Part shown: in pieces, positions 18,871-27,388 of the stretch | How the letters are laid out: the number at the start of each line of letters is the position of its first letter | How positions within the stretch are numbered: position 1 is the stretch's first letter | DNA from: Psychrobacter sp. FME6 | Lineage (GTDB): Bacteria > Pseudomonadota > Gammaproteobacteria > Pseudomonadales > Moraxellaceae | Assembly (NCBI RefSeq): GCF_014861365.1 | Contig: NZ_RRYW01000001.1 | Span: 38,514 to 102,513, forward strand | Direction: 5' to 3' | Length of the DNA: 64,000 bases | The notes under the pieces: generated by a model | Told to the model about the DNA's origin: nothing | Databases searched by the model: none | What the model saw: the letters and a program-made list of their open reading frames with translations, nothing else | Position numbers and translations under genes: made by a program

Positions 18871-20283
18871 TTACAGTAAGGCTTTAACCTTTGGATAAAC
18901 CATATTAGCAGGAGAGAGGATATCATCCAACGTCGCTTTGTCCATCAGCTTTTCTTCTAAAACGATGTCATAAACACTGCCGCCGGTTTCTTGTGCTTTT
19001 CTAGCAACATAAGAAGAAGAGTCATAACCCAGATGTGGGTTAAGGGCAGTCACAAGACCGATATTGTTGAATACTTCGACGTTACAAGCCTCGTTATTCA
19101 TGATGAGGCCATCGATACAGCGTGTGGCAAATATCTCGCAAATATTAGCCAGCATACTCATACCAGTAAATAAGTTAAAGGCAATCACTGGCTCAAAAAC
19201 GTTGAGTTGTAGCTGACCATTTTCAGACGCCATGACGATGGTATTATCGATACCCATGACTTGAAAACAGGCTTGATTCACCACTTCTGGGATGACTGGA
19301 TTTACTTTGCCAGGCATAATTGAGCTGCCAGGCTGCATTTCAGGCAAACGATATTGCGCCAAACCAGCACGAGGACCAGAAGACTGTAAACGTAAATCAT
19401 GCGCAATTTTAGATAAGCGCGCAGCGAGTAGGCGTAAGTTACCAGACAAAGCCACATAAGCGCTGGTGTCTTGGGTGGCTTCAATCAAGTCTTCAGCGAT
19501 ATAGTAAGGTCTACCAGTCAGCTCAGATAAGGTCTTGGCAACCTCTTCTGAATAGCCAGCTGGCGCATTCAGACCTGTGCCAATCGCTGTACCACCCATA
19601 TTGATTTCATGAAATAGCGCACGAGTCGCTTCGATTCGCTCCATTTCTTTTTTTATCATCGTTGCAAAAGCATTAAACTCTTGACCCGCTGTCATAGGCA
19701 CGGCATCTTGCAAATGGGTGCGGCCCATTTTTAGCTTGTCAGCCAGCTCAACACTTTTATTTTTAAAGCTATTGTACAAAACATCCATTTTGGCAAGCAA
19801 GCGAACGCAATAATCATCTAAGGCGACATTCATCGCAGTGGGGTAAGCGTCGTTGGTGGACTGTGAAAGGTTAACATCGTTATTTGGGTGTACGTACTGA
19901 TATTCACCTTTTTTGTGACCTAAAATTTCTAATGCACGATTGGCGATCACTTCGTTGGCGTTCATGTTAGTTGAAGTACCAGCGCCGCCCTGAAACATAT
20001 CAACAATAAACTCATCATGGTATTTATTAGCGATCAAATCATCGCAAGCAGCCACAATAGCGTCTTTGGTTGTTTCGTTTAACACGCCTACTTTATTATT
20101 GGCAATGGCAGCTGCTTTTTTGACGGTCGCAAGTGCGCGAATAAAAGTAGAAAATTGATGTAAGCGTACACCACTGACGGTGAAGTTTTCAAAAGCACGT
20201 AAGGTTTGGATACCATAGTAAGCATCGGCGGGTACGTCACGATAGCCGAGTAAATCATGTTCTTGGCGCGTAGTAGTGGTCAT
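18871..20283 (-). CDS. aspA: Aspartate ammonia-lyase
   Basis: Deaminates aspartate to fumarate and ammonia in the cytosol. It is a 470-residue member of the fumarase/aspartase superfamily. The superfamily signature GSSIMPGKVNPV near residue 318 forms the flexible catalytic loop with its Ser. GRTHLQDAVPMTAGQEF near 190 and GGAGTSTNMNANEV near 100 are the other two conserved blocks. Length matches bacterial AspA (about 470-478), and the PxxAYYGIQTLRAFENF opening favours aspartase over fumarase C. The start has AAGGAAG seven bases upstream of the local spacer. It is monocistronic. Confidence 0.93.
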   Translation of the reverse strand: MTTTTRQEHDLLGYRDVPADAYYGIQTLRAFENFTVSGVRLHQFSTFIRALATVKKAAAIANNKVGVLNETTKDAIVAACDDLIANKYHDEFIVDMFQGGAGTSTNMNANEVIANRALEILGHKKGEYQYVHPNNDVNLSQSTNDAYPTAMNVALDDYCVRLLAKMDVLYNSFKNKSVELADKLKMGRTHLQDAVPMTAGQEFNAFATMIKKEMERIEATRALFHEINMGGTAIGTGLNAPAGYSEEVAKTLSELTGRPYYIAEDLIEATQDTSAYVALSGNLRLLAARLSKIAHDLRLQSSGPRAGLAQYRLPEMQPGSSIMPGKVNPVIPEVVNQACFQVMGIDNTIVMASENGQLQLNVFEPVIAFNLFTGMSMLANICEIFATRCIDGLIMNNEACNVEVFNNIGLVTALNPHLGYDSSSYVARKAQETGGSVYDIVLEEKLMDKATLDDILSPANMVYPKVKALL

Positions 20284-20435
20284 TCAATAAACTTCCTTTA
20301 GTAAAAACTTTAATCATTGTAGATAGCATTATAGCGTAAGTGTTTTATATTAGGATTAATAATGAAAATTTATTATATGACGCATAATTAAGTCAGACGA
20401 GCCTGATACCGTATCGGACAGACTGTCGTTAATAT

Positions 20436-20765
20436 TTAGTGACGGATGTTTTCTGTCATTACTCCCATGTTATAAAGTATGAAGGCAATCACTGTCAGTG
20501 CGACAATGAATGGTGTGAGCATCCAAATGATAATGTTAATTATTAACGATGGCACCAATCCGTTAAATAAAAGAAGGTTTGGGGCAAAAAAATCGGTCAT
20601 CACATCGATTGAACGCTTAGCAATAGGAAACAATAAAGTACTTAGCCCCAACATATAAACGTACTTACCAAAGCTAGGGTCACTCATTAGTATTGTAAAG
20701 TAAAACGCTGAGAAGAAAGCCATGCCTAACGCCCAGCATTTAAGAGTGTAGCTTAAATGAATCAT
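20436..20765 (-). CDS. Small multi-pass membrane protein, unknown
   Basis: 109 residues with about three to four hydrophobic segments (near residues 6-24, 32-48, 66-84 and 88-104) and almost no charged loops. I do not recognise the family. The frame reaches up to 20825, but the Met at 20765 has a very strong GGGAGGAAG ribosome site in correct spacing, which decides the start. It is flanked by aspA and a divergent methyltransferase. Confidence 0.65.
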   Translation of the reverse strand: MIHLSYTLKCWALGMAFFSAFYFTILMSDPSFGKYVYMLGLSTLLFPIAKRSIDVMTDFFAPNLLLFNGLVPSLIINIIIWMLTPFIVALTVIAFILYNMGVMTENIRH

Positions 20766-20957
20766 ATTACTTCCTCCCAAGGCATTATTGTGGTGGCAGC
20801 CAAAACACGCCTCTAATACTTTCATTATAGTGAATATACTATATATGTTATATTATGAATATATAGACTAAGTCAACTGTTTTCTATAATTATCTTCATT
20901 TTACTAATCACTCACTGGGTGTTAGCTTTATACATAAGCATTTATCAGCTAATAATA

Positions 20958-20970
20958 AATAGCCTAAGTA
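20958..20970 (+). repeat. 13-mer motif AATAGCCTAAGTA, copy 2
   Basis: Exact copy, 36 bases upstream of the methyltransferase start. Confidence 0.7.
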
Positions 20971-21006
20971 GTAATAAATAATTAAGAACTAAAAAAGGAA
21001 AATAAA

Positions 21007-21609
21007 ATGTGGAACGAACGCTATAACGAAGCGGAGTACATCTTTGGCACAGAACCCAATGATTTTCTAAAAGAAAATTTTCAGAAAATAGCAGCAGGTG
21101 GCAAGGTTTTATGTTTGGCTGAAGGCGAAGGCAGGAATGCGGTGTTTTTAGCGGAGCAAGGCTATCAAGTCACCGCCATGGATATGTCTGAAGTGGGCTT
21201 AAATAAAGCGTTAAAGCTGGCGCAAGATAGAGGCGTGCAGGTTACCACGCAGGTTGCCGACTTAGCCGACTATAATTTTGGAGAAGAGCAGTGGGATAGT
21301 ATCGTCTCTATTTGGGCGCATTTACCCGACGCTGTCCGTCGACACGTTCATGCCCAAATTGTACCGGCATTAAAACCAAATGGGGTATTTATCCTTGAAG
21401 CTTACACCGAACAGCAATTAACTATGGATGCTGTCGGTGGACCACCAGAGACGCAAAGAGAGCGTTTTGGTTCGTTAACAGTTTTACGTAGTGAACTGGC
21501 AGCGTTAGAAGAAATAACCGGTACTGAAAAACAGCGTATGATTTCAGAAGGTAAGCGCCATCAAGGCTTGAGTGCGGTGGTTCAGTTTATTGCTAAGAAA
21601 GACAGCTAG
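21007..21609 (+). CDS. Class I SAM-dependent methyltransferase
   Basis: A small cytosolic methyltransferase (200 residues), substrate unknown. It has the Rossmann-like motif I VLCLAEGEGRNAVFLAE near residues 34-50, motif II (acidic end of strand 2) VTAMDMSEVGL near 55, and IVSIWAHLP near 99. It resembles the TehB/thiopurine-type small methyltransferases that act on metalloids or small molecules, but this is only family-level similarity. AAGGAAAAT precedes the ATG. It is apparently transcribed alone. Confidence 0.78.
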   Translation: MWNERYNEAEYIFGTEPNDFLKENFQKIAAGGKVLCLAEGEGRNAVFLAEQGYQVTAMDMSEVGLNKALKLAQDRGVQVTTQVADLADYNFGEEQWDSIVSIWAHLPDAVRRHVHAQIVPALKPNGVFILEAYTEQQLTMDAVGGPPETQRERFGSLTVLRSELAALEEITGTEKQRMISEGKRHQGLSAVVQFIAKKDS

Positions 21610-21868
21610 GATCTGATAAAAAGTATTTAAAAGAAATGTTTTGAAACTTTGTCGACTTAATGTGAAGAGAAAAGGGTTTGCGTTAATCAGGTGTTCTGTT
21701 TTGTTGAGTTAAATTGCTCTGTTTTGATTCAATATTTATTTTTGCTATGGTAGTTGGAAATAAGTCTATGGGCGTATGAAAGGCTTGTTTTTTTAGTTAT
21801 GAAAAATAATTAACAATACTAAATTCTCAATATTATAAAAACGATAATTAACTATAAGGGCAGAAACT

Positions 21869-22486
21869 ATGAGTAATAGTGCTAAAAATAAAAGAAAGCA
21901 TATCATCGATAACTCTGAAGACCTAAAAGATAAAATTACTGAGTCTATTGATGATTTTAAGCTACGGGCTGAGCTGTTGGTCGCCAATTTAAAAGAAGGC
22001 GGCGATGATGGCTATGATCATTCGACAAGCACTGCCGGTGAAAAAGGGCTTAAATCGGGTAAAGTTTCAGAGCTGACGGTTATTGCACCTCTGAAAGAGG
22101 GCGGTGCTGAGCGTTTAAGAAAAGTTTTGGAAATCGCTGGTGGTAATTTAGAAGGGGCAACGCGAGTTGGTACGCTACACGACTTACGCTTTGTATTTTT
22201 AGATGATGACACTAGAGTGTTGTTTTGTACCGCTTATGATGGCGATTGGGACCCTTATATCGACGACTTTGCGACCAAAATTCCTGAGCTAATGGATATC
22301 TTGTTTGGTAGTGTCAAAGGCTGGCCTGGTATTAAAGACCCCAGTGTTAAGCAATTTATTTTAGACCATCAAATTACAGCAGCCGGTTGGTATGTCGGTG
22401 TACCACATCTAACCATTCAAGATATCCGCCGCCAAGATCGTATTGTCAAAGGTATCAATAAAGCCTTAGACGAAGCACAGTCTTAA
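21869..22486 (+). CDS. Orphan protein, possible ferredoxin-like fold, next to DyP peroxidase
   Basis: A 205-residue soluble protein without signal peptide. The first 55 residues are charged and helical. The rest has alternating strands and helices: ELTVIAPLKEGG near 69, LRKVLEIAGG near 83, HDLRFVFLDDDTRVLFCTAYDGDWDPYIDDF near 105-135, and WYVGVPHLTIQDI near 178. The pattern suggests a dimeric alpha/beta-barrel (ferredoxin-like) domain, the fold also used by DyP peroxidases, but no heme ligand is obvious. AAGGG precedes the start. It lies upstream of the DyP and catalase-like genes on the same strand, with repeat copy B between. The function is unknown and the fold is an inference. Confidence 0.7.
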   Translation: MSNSAKNKRKHIIDNSEDLKDKITESIDDFKLRAELLVANLKEGGDDGYDHSTSTAGEKGLKSGKVSELTVIAPLKEGGAERLRKVLEIAGGNLEGATRVGTLHDLRFVFLDDDTRVLFCTAYDGDWDPYIDDFATKIPELMDILFGSVKGWPGIKDPSVKQFILDHQITAAGWYVGVPHLTIQDIRRQDRIVKGINKALDEAQS

Positions 22487-22574
22487 CGTCAGCTGTGAAC
22501 CAGTATGCTGTTATTAATAAGCAGCTATAGATAAGCTGCTATCTATATCACCCTTTTAAAATGGGCTGGGTGAG

Positions 22575-22721
22575 ATAGTTAGTTCAATATAAAAGAGATA
22601 CAGCGGGGCTGGAATAAATTTTTTGTAGCCTCTGTCGGCGTAGGCACAGCAAGCAAGAAAAATTTGTACCAGTCACGCAGCATAGTATCGTGTATCTATT
22701 TTATTCAGTATCAGCTATATA
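22575..22721 (+). repeat. Dispersed palindromic repeat, copy B
   Basis: An imperfect palindrome of about 147 bp. The central conserved 31 bp is at 22627-22657 (starts AGCCTCTGTCGGCG, ends AGCAAGCAAG). Arms GGCTGGAATAAATTTTT and AAAAATTTGTACCAGTC pair with a few mismatches. The outer ends (ATAGTTAG..., ...AGCTATAT) also pair. It lies between the 205-residue gene and the DyP gene. Confidence 0.8.
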
Positions 22722-22770
22722 GAGAATAAGGGCGGCATAAATCAATATAACTATAAAAATAGGTTGAATA

Positions 22771-24384
22771 ATGAGTACAAATACTTCTAATAATGATAAG
22801 AAAAACGACAGCACTCAAAGCAATGACCACCAAAATAACCCTCAGCAAGAAAATAAATCTAACAATAGTTTGGGGGATAAACTGCATGACTTAAAAGATG
22901 AGTTTGGCAATCGTATCGAGGACAGTAAGTTTGAATCTTGGTTACAAGATATCAAAAAAGAAGTCGGTGATGGTATTGAAACATTGACTCATAAAGCGCG
23001 CGGGGTGTTCAATCCTAATTTAGTGAGCATGGAATTAGAAGACATCCAATCCATTATTTTACGAGATCGTCCGACGCCTTATTTTGGGACGGTCGTTGCG
23101 CTTAAAATTAATAATGCTAAAGTTGGGCGACAAATGCTCGCGCAAGTTTTGGCTGATGTCACTGGTAGTAAAGAATGGCATAAAGATATGGAAGCCACGC
23201 TATCTGTGGTCATGACTTATGCCGGTCTAGAGGCGTTGGATGTACCGCAATCCTCGTTAGATAGCTTTCCAGACTCTTTTAAAGCAGGTATGGCAGGACG
23301 GGCTGATAAACTGCGTGATAATGGCGTGAACGCACCACAAAATTGGGCAGCACCGTTTGGTGAACAAGGCGATGTTCATGTTTGCGCAGCCATCATCGCA
23401 GATAGCAAAGACAAATGGCAAGTAAAGCTTAGCGAGCTAAAAGACAATATTAAGTCACATATCAATAAAGACGATCCTGCCAGTGGTGACATTGAAATCC
23501 TAATGGAGCATGATTTTGGCTCTGATAATAATGTCAAAAATGTCTTTGGTTATCGTGATGGTATTAGTAATCCAGAAATCAAAGGCAGCGGTATTCAGAC
23601 ACCACCAAGCAACACGGATGACGCCATTGCAGCGGGCGAGTTTGTACTGGGCTATAAAGGTGAAGCGGGTACGATACCGCCTATGCCGCAGCCTGAAGTT
23701 TTGGGTAAAAACGGCTCGTTTATGGTATTAAGGGCTTATAACAGTCATGTTGCCGCTTTTAATAAATTTTTAAAAGACAACAGCGCAAGTGATGAAGCAG
23801 CTGAGTTACTGGGCGCGAAAATGTGGGGGCGTTGGCGTTCAGGTGCACCTTTAGTATTGTCGCCTGATTATGATGATGAGGCGCTGGGCGATGACCCAAA
23901 CCGGAATAATGATTTTGGCTATAAAGACGACCCATATGGCAAAAAATGCCCGTTTGGTGCGCATACTAGACGTATGAACCCACGAGACAGCAAGGACTTT
24001 ATTTTATCTGATGTGCGTATCCACCGAATTGTCAGACGTAGTGTGGGCTTCGGTGAGGTGTTACCAGCTGATGTCACCGAAGAGGATGGCAAAGAGCGTG
24101 GCTTGTTCTTTATTGGTATCAATGCCCATGCTATGGAAACGGTTGAATTTTTGCAATCTCAATGGATCAATGATGGTAACTTTATGAGTTTAGGCGAAGA
24201 AAAAGACCCTATGCTTGGCGTCCATCATGGCGATAAAGACGCGGCTGCCGATACTTTTACCGTTCCTGCCGAGCCAATTCGTCAGCGCTATCATGGTATC
24301 GAAACCTTTAATACCTTGTACGGTGGTGAATATTTATTTATCCCAAGTTTGTCGGCGTTGAAATGGATTAGTGAATTATCCTAA
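22771..24384 (+). CDS. DyP-type heme peroxidase
   Basis: A dye-decolorizing-type peroxidase, reducing hydrogen peroxide with organic donors through a heme. Of its 537 residues the first 80 are a polar, Asn/Gln-rich then helical extension without a signal peptide, so it is probably cytosolic. The signature GYRDGISNP near residue 260 contains the catalytic distal Asp. The proximal heme His lies in FGAHTRRMNPR near 396, and a conserved distal Arg is expected further on (HRIVRRSVGFG, near 415). The family core is complete. No C-terminal encapsulin-targeting tag is seen. It is followed 53 bases later by a catalase-like gene, probably co-transcribed. Confidence 0.88.
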   Translation: MSTNTSNNDKKNDSTQSNDHQNNPQQENKSNNSLGDKLHDLKDEFGNRIEDSKFESWLQDIKKEVGDGIETLTHKARGVFNPNLVSMELEDIQSIILRDRPTPYFGTVVALKINNAKVGRQMLAQVLADVTGSKEWHKDMEATLSVVMTYAGLEALDVPQSSLDSFPDSFKAGMAGRADKLRDNGVNAPQNWAAPFGEQGDVHVCAAIIADSKDKWQVKLSELKDNIKSHINKDDPASGDIEILMEHDFGSDNNVKNVFGYRDGISNPEIKGSGIQTPPSNTDDAIAAGEFVLGYKGEAGTIPPMPQPEVLGKNGSFMVLRAYNSHVAAFNKFLKDNSASDEAAELLGAKMWGRWRSGAPLVLSPDYDDEALGDDPNRNNDFGYKDDPYGKKCPFGAHTRRMNPRDSKDFILSDVRIHRIVRRSVGFGEVLPADVTEEDGKERGLFFIGINAHAMETVEFLQSQWINDGNFMSLGEEKDPMLGVHHGDKDAAADTFTVPAEPIRQRYHGIETFNTLYGGEYLFIPSLSALKWISELS

Positions 24385-24437
24385 AAAAATAAATAATAAA
24401 AAATGCATATCTACTTATAAAAAAGGGCGAAAAAACC

Positions 24438-25586
24438 ATGTTAAAGAAACTATTTAAACCTAAATATGTGCCATACGATAATAAGTATATTCAGTTATCA
24501 GAGCAGGATGAGCGTAATATTCGTACCATTACTGACGATATTAAAAACTATATTGCTAAAAGTGATGAAGCTAGTGGCATCGACTATCATACCCGCGATG
24601 CCCATGCCAAAGGTTATTGCGCACTGAAAGCGAAATTTGAGATTTTGGACAATATTCCTGCCGAGTATGCCCAAGGTTTTTATGCCACATCAGGTATTCA
24701 TGATGCGGTTATTCGCTTCTCCAATGGCGCCTCTCGCGTGTCAGCCGATCGAGAACTTGGCTTAGCACAAGGTCTAGCCATTAAGGTGTTCGACGTACCC
24801 GGTGAGAAATTAGCGCCTGGTGAAGAGGATAGCCCTAATTTTGACTTTAACTTAATCAATCATCCGGTATTCTTTTGCAATAGAATCGAAGACTACGCTT
24901 ATATCTCTAAGCTATTTTTAGAGATACCTAAATATGCTAAACAAGGCGCAGTCGGCAAAGCAAAATTAGCGTTTAACTGGTTGACCAACTATGGCTCAAC
25001 TCTGCCAAGCAAAGAGTCATTAAAAACCTTTAAAGCATTGGGCGGGTTTACGACAATTGAGCCAAAAAATACTTTGCTTTATGATTTCCATTCGCAAGGC
25101 GTGGTACGTCATGGCGACTATATGGCTAAAATAAGAGTGACACCGACAACGGCATCGGCTAAAAAGATCACCCGTCGCGAAGTAGATATCGCTGCCAAAG
25201 AAGAAGCGATTGGTCCGCTGATTATCGATGAGATACGTGAGCACGATTATCAGTTTGAGGTGCAGATCCAGCTTTGTCGTAACCTTAAAAAGCAGCCGAT
25301 TGAAGAGCTCACTACTGAATGGAAAGCGTCTGATACGCCTTTTGTGACAGTGGCAACGCTCACGATTCCTTGTCAAGATGTACCTGATGATGGCAATTTT
25401 GAGGTTATGGAAAACCTATCTTTTACGCCATTTCGTTGTTTAGAAGAAAACCGTCCGATTGGCAATCTACAGCAATCGCGATTAAAAGCTTATCAGATAG
25501 CCTCAGAGACACGCCATAAACTCAATGACGTCAAACGCCAAGAGCCTAAAAGTCTAAAAGAAACCTTTGATAAATCATTTTTTTAA
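24438..25586 (+). CDS. Catalase-like heme protein
   Basis: A 382-residue protein of the catalase superfamily, shorter than true catalases (about 480 or more). Visible family marks are the distal His in DAHAKGYCALKAKF near residue 56, RFSNGAS near 94, PNFDFNLINHPVFF near 133, and the proximal Tyr region QQSRLKAYQIASETR near 345-359. These proteins are usually heme peroxidases or hydroperoxide-handling enzymes rather than strong catalases. An AAAGGGCG site precedes the ATG. It follows the DyP gene and is followed by repeat copy C. A joint role in peroxide or lipid-peroxide metabolism is an inference. Confidence 0.85.
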   Translation: MLKKLFKPKYVPYDNKYIQLSEQDERNIRTITDDIKNYIAKSDEASGIDYHTRDAHAKGYCALKAKFEILDNIPAEYAQGFYATSGIHDAVIRFSNGASRVSADRELGLAQGLAIKVFDVPGEKLAPGEEDSPNFDFNLINHPVFFCNRIEDYAYISKLFLEIPKYAKQGAVGKAKLAFNWLTNYGSTLPSKESLKTFKALGGFTTIEPKNTLLYDFHSQGVVRHGDYMAKIRVTPTTASAKKITRREVDIAAKEEAIGPLIIDEIREHDYQFEVQIQLCRNLKKQPIEELTTEWKASDTPFVTVATLTIPCQDVPDDGNFEVMENLSFTPFRCLEENRPIGNLQQSRLKAYQIASETRHKLNDVKRQEPKSLKETFDKSFF

Positions 25587-25631
25587 ATAGATGTTCAGGA
25601 TTTTGTATTGACTAGGGTGTTTCAGTTCTAC

Positions 25632-25775
25632 ATATATAGTTAAAATACTTTACAAACGCTACGATACTGCGGGTATAGTTTTTTTGCAGCCTCTGTCTGC
25701 GTAGGCACAGCAAGCAAGGAAAAACTATACCAGCAGTACGTGATGTATCGATTTTACTTTTCACTGACTATATAT
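25632..25775 (+). repeat. Dispersed palindromic repeat, copy C
   Basis: 144 bp. Outer ends ATATATAGT (25632) and ACTATATAT (25767) are exact complements. Inner arms GGTATAGTTTTT and AAAAACTATACC are exact. The central 31 bp at 25688-25718 differs from copy B by one base. It lies just after the catalase-like gene. Confidence 0.85.
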
Positions 25776-25807
25776 CAAACGCTGAAGTTTGATCAGCCGT
25801 ATATTGT

Positions 25808-26725
25808 CTATGACGTTAAGGGTTTTGGCATTTCTTTATTTAAAATAAACACCAATACCGCCCCTAAAATCACCACGCTTGCGATAACGAACGGTAGTGT
25901 CAATGGCTCAGATAAAAACACCATACCTAAGACAGCCGCTAACACAGGTACGCATAGCTGGACGACTGCCGCTTGGGTGCTTTTTAATAAGGGTAGTGCC
26001 ATATACCAAATACTGTAACCGAGTCCAGAAGTTAAGGCTCCTGAAGCGGAAGCTAGTAATAGCCCTTCAATCCTGATGCTGTTGAGCTCATTCATGCCTA
26101 ATAATAACAGTATAGGGATAACGGTTAGGCTTTTTATAAAGTTAAAGCCTGTAGCTCGTAATGGCGATATGCACGCTTTACCACGGATGCTATAAACACC
26201 CCAAGCAGCACCGCTTATTGCCATCATTAACGCGCCAAATAAAGAGGGTGTGGTAGCTGATGGCAACATCAAGTAGATAAAACCTGCGAAAGCTATCAAT
26301 AGAGCTGTCCATTGCAGAGTATTTAAATGCTCTTTATTATAAATCCCCCAGCCAATCATCGTCAGCTGCACCGCTGAAAATAAAATAAGTGCGCCAGTTC
26401 CAGTATCAAGCTCTAGGTAAGCCACTGAAAGACACAGCGCATAAATCACTAAGCTTATGCTACTAAGCCAACTGCCTTTATCGTTTAAAATAGTGTCAGC
26501 AATACTGCCGTTTTGTTTTAAAGCGGTCTTTTTTAAATAGTGCGCCTGCATCGCCATGATAAGTCCGAGGCATGCTGCACCACTTAATAATCGAATCGCT
26601 GTGAAGTTCCAAGCATCAATATAGCCTTCTGCTAATGCCATCCTACAAAGCAATGAGTTGGCGGCAAACGCTATTAAAGCTGTCGTCGTGTACAAGATGA
26701 CTTTCAAAATAAATCCTACAATCAT
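25808..26725 (-). CDS. EamA-type (DMT superfamily) membrane transporter
   Basis: A 305-residue inner-membrane protein of about ten helices arranged as two EamA repeats (residues about 8-140 and 155-295), as in RhaT/YdcZ-type drug-metabolite exporters. It has the usual short loops and the second-half motif SGALTSGLGYSIWYMALPLLKSTQAA near residues 227-252. The likely role is export of amino acids or other small metabolites; the substrate cannot be told. It ends close to repeat copy C. The gene before it on the same strand (NadR-like) ends 64 bases away, so co-transcription is possible. Confidence 0.85.
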   Translation of the reverse strand: MIVGFILKVILYTTTALIAFAANSLLCRMALAEGYIDAWNFTAIRLLSGAACLGLIMAMQAHYLKKTALKQNGSIADTILNDKGSWLSSISLVIYALCLSVAYLELDTGTGALILFSAVQLTMIGWGIYNKEHLNTLQWTALLIAFAGFIYLMLPSATTPSLFGALMMAISGAAWGVYSIRGKACISPLRATGFNFIKSLTVIPILLLLGMNELNSIRIEGLLLASASGALTSGLGYSIWYMALPLLKSTQAAVVQLCVPVLAAVLGMVFLSEPLTLPFVIASVVILGAVLVFILNKEMPKPLTS

Positions 26726-26754
26726 TCATAGAGTTTTTGTGCTTAATTATCAAT

Positions 26755-26767
26755 AATAGCCTAAGTA
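26755..26767 (+). repeat. 13-mer motif AATAGCCTAAGTA, copy 3
   Basis: Exact copy in the 63-base gap between two minus-strand genes. Confidence 0.7.
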
Positions 26768-26788
26768 TGGTTATTTAATTAAAAACGT

Positions 26789-27388
26789 TTACTCCAAAGC
26801 TCTTAACTCTAGCCACTTTACTACCTGTCGAACTCGTTCATCTCTATCACCGGCAATATATCGAAAAGGCTTTTGGTGGGTGTGTAGCTGACTGGCAAAA
26901 TAAGCACTTATCTCTTCACGCTGATGTGGGCTATCACGCAAATCATCAGCGACCCACGGGATATCCACCTCGGTCAATAGTATCAAATCATAATGGTGCG
27001 CCAATGCTGCTTTGGTAAGCGCTTCAGGACAATCGCCATAATACCAATTGGCATAAATCATCAGCTCAAACAGGCTGGTATCACAGAATAAATAGTGGGC
27101 GTTATCTGGTGTTTGGGCGGCTTGTTCGGCGAGCTTATTCTCTAACTCAATCTGACCTTGGGCGATAGGTAATAAATCATCCCAGGTACAAGTAAGTTGC
27201 TGTTTATCCCATTTCGCTTGCAAGTACGTACGCATATATTCTGGCACCCAAGGAGACCCAAAGTGCGCTGCTAAATCGCGGCACAAGGTGGTCTTACCCG
27301 TACTCTCTGCCCCCAGTATAGCGACGTTAATGACGGATTTAGGCGTATGCTGCTTTAGGTTGCATACGGTAGCGTCGTTGCCATTCAT
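26789..27388 (-). CDS. NadR-type ribosylnicotinamide kinase
   Basis: Phosphorylates nicotinamide riboside to NMN for NAD salvage. The 199 residues correspond to only the C-terminal kinase domain of E. coli NadR; the repressor and adenylyltransferase domains are absent. Visible are the P-loop GAESTGKTT near residue 26, PEYMRTYL near 47, FCDTSLFELMIYANWYYG near 103, and LLTEVDIPWVADDLRDSP near 137. The gene overlaps the end of pnuC by 50 bases in another frame; the listed ATG is the only one ahead of the P-loop. Linkage to pnuC supports the assignment strongly. Confidence 0.88.
   Translation of the reverse strand: MNGNDATVCNLKQHTPKSVINVAILGAESTGKTTLCRDLAAHFGSPWVPEYMRTYLQAKWDKQQLTCTWDDLLPIAQGQIELENKLAEQAAQTPDNAHYLFCDTSLFELMIYANWYYGDCPEALTKAALAHHYDLILLTEVDIPWVADDLRDSPHQREEISAYFASQLHTHQKPFRYIAGDRDERVRQVVKWLELRALE

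Noticed and set aside
25740..26018. 92-residue plus-strand frame over repeat copy C and the DMT gene
   Set aside because: It runs from the repeat into the antisense strand of a real gene and has no start signal.
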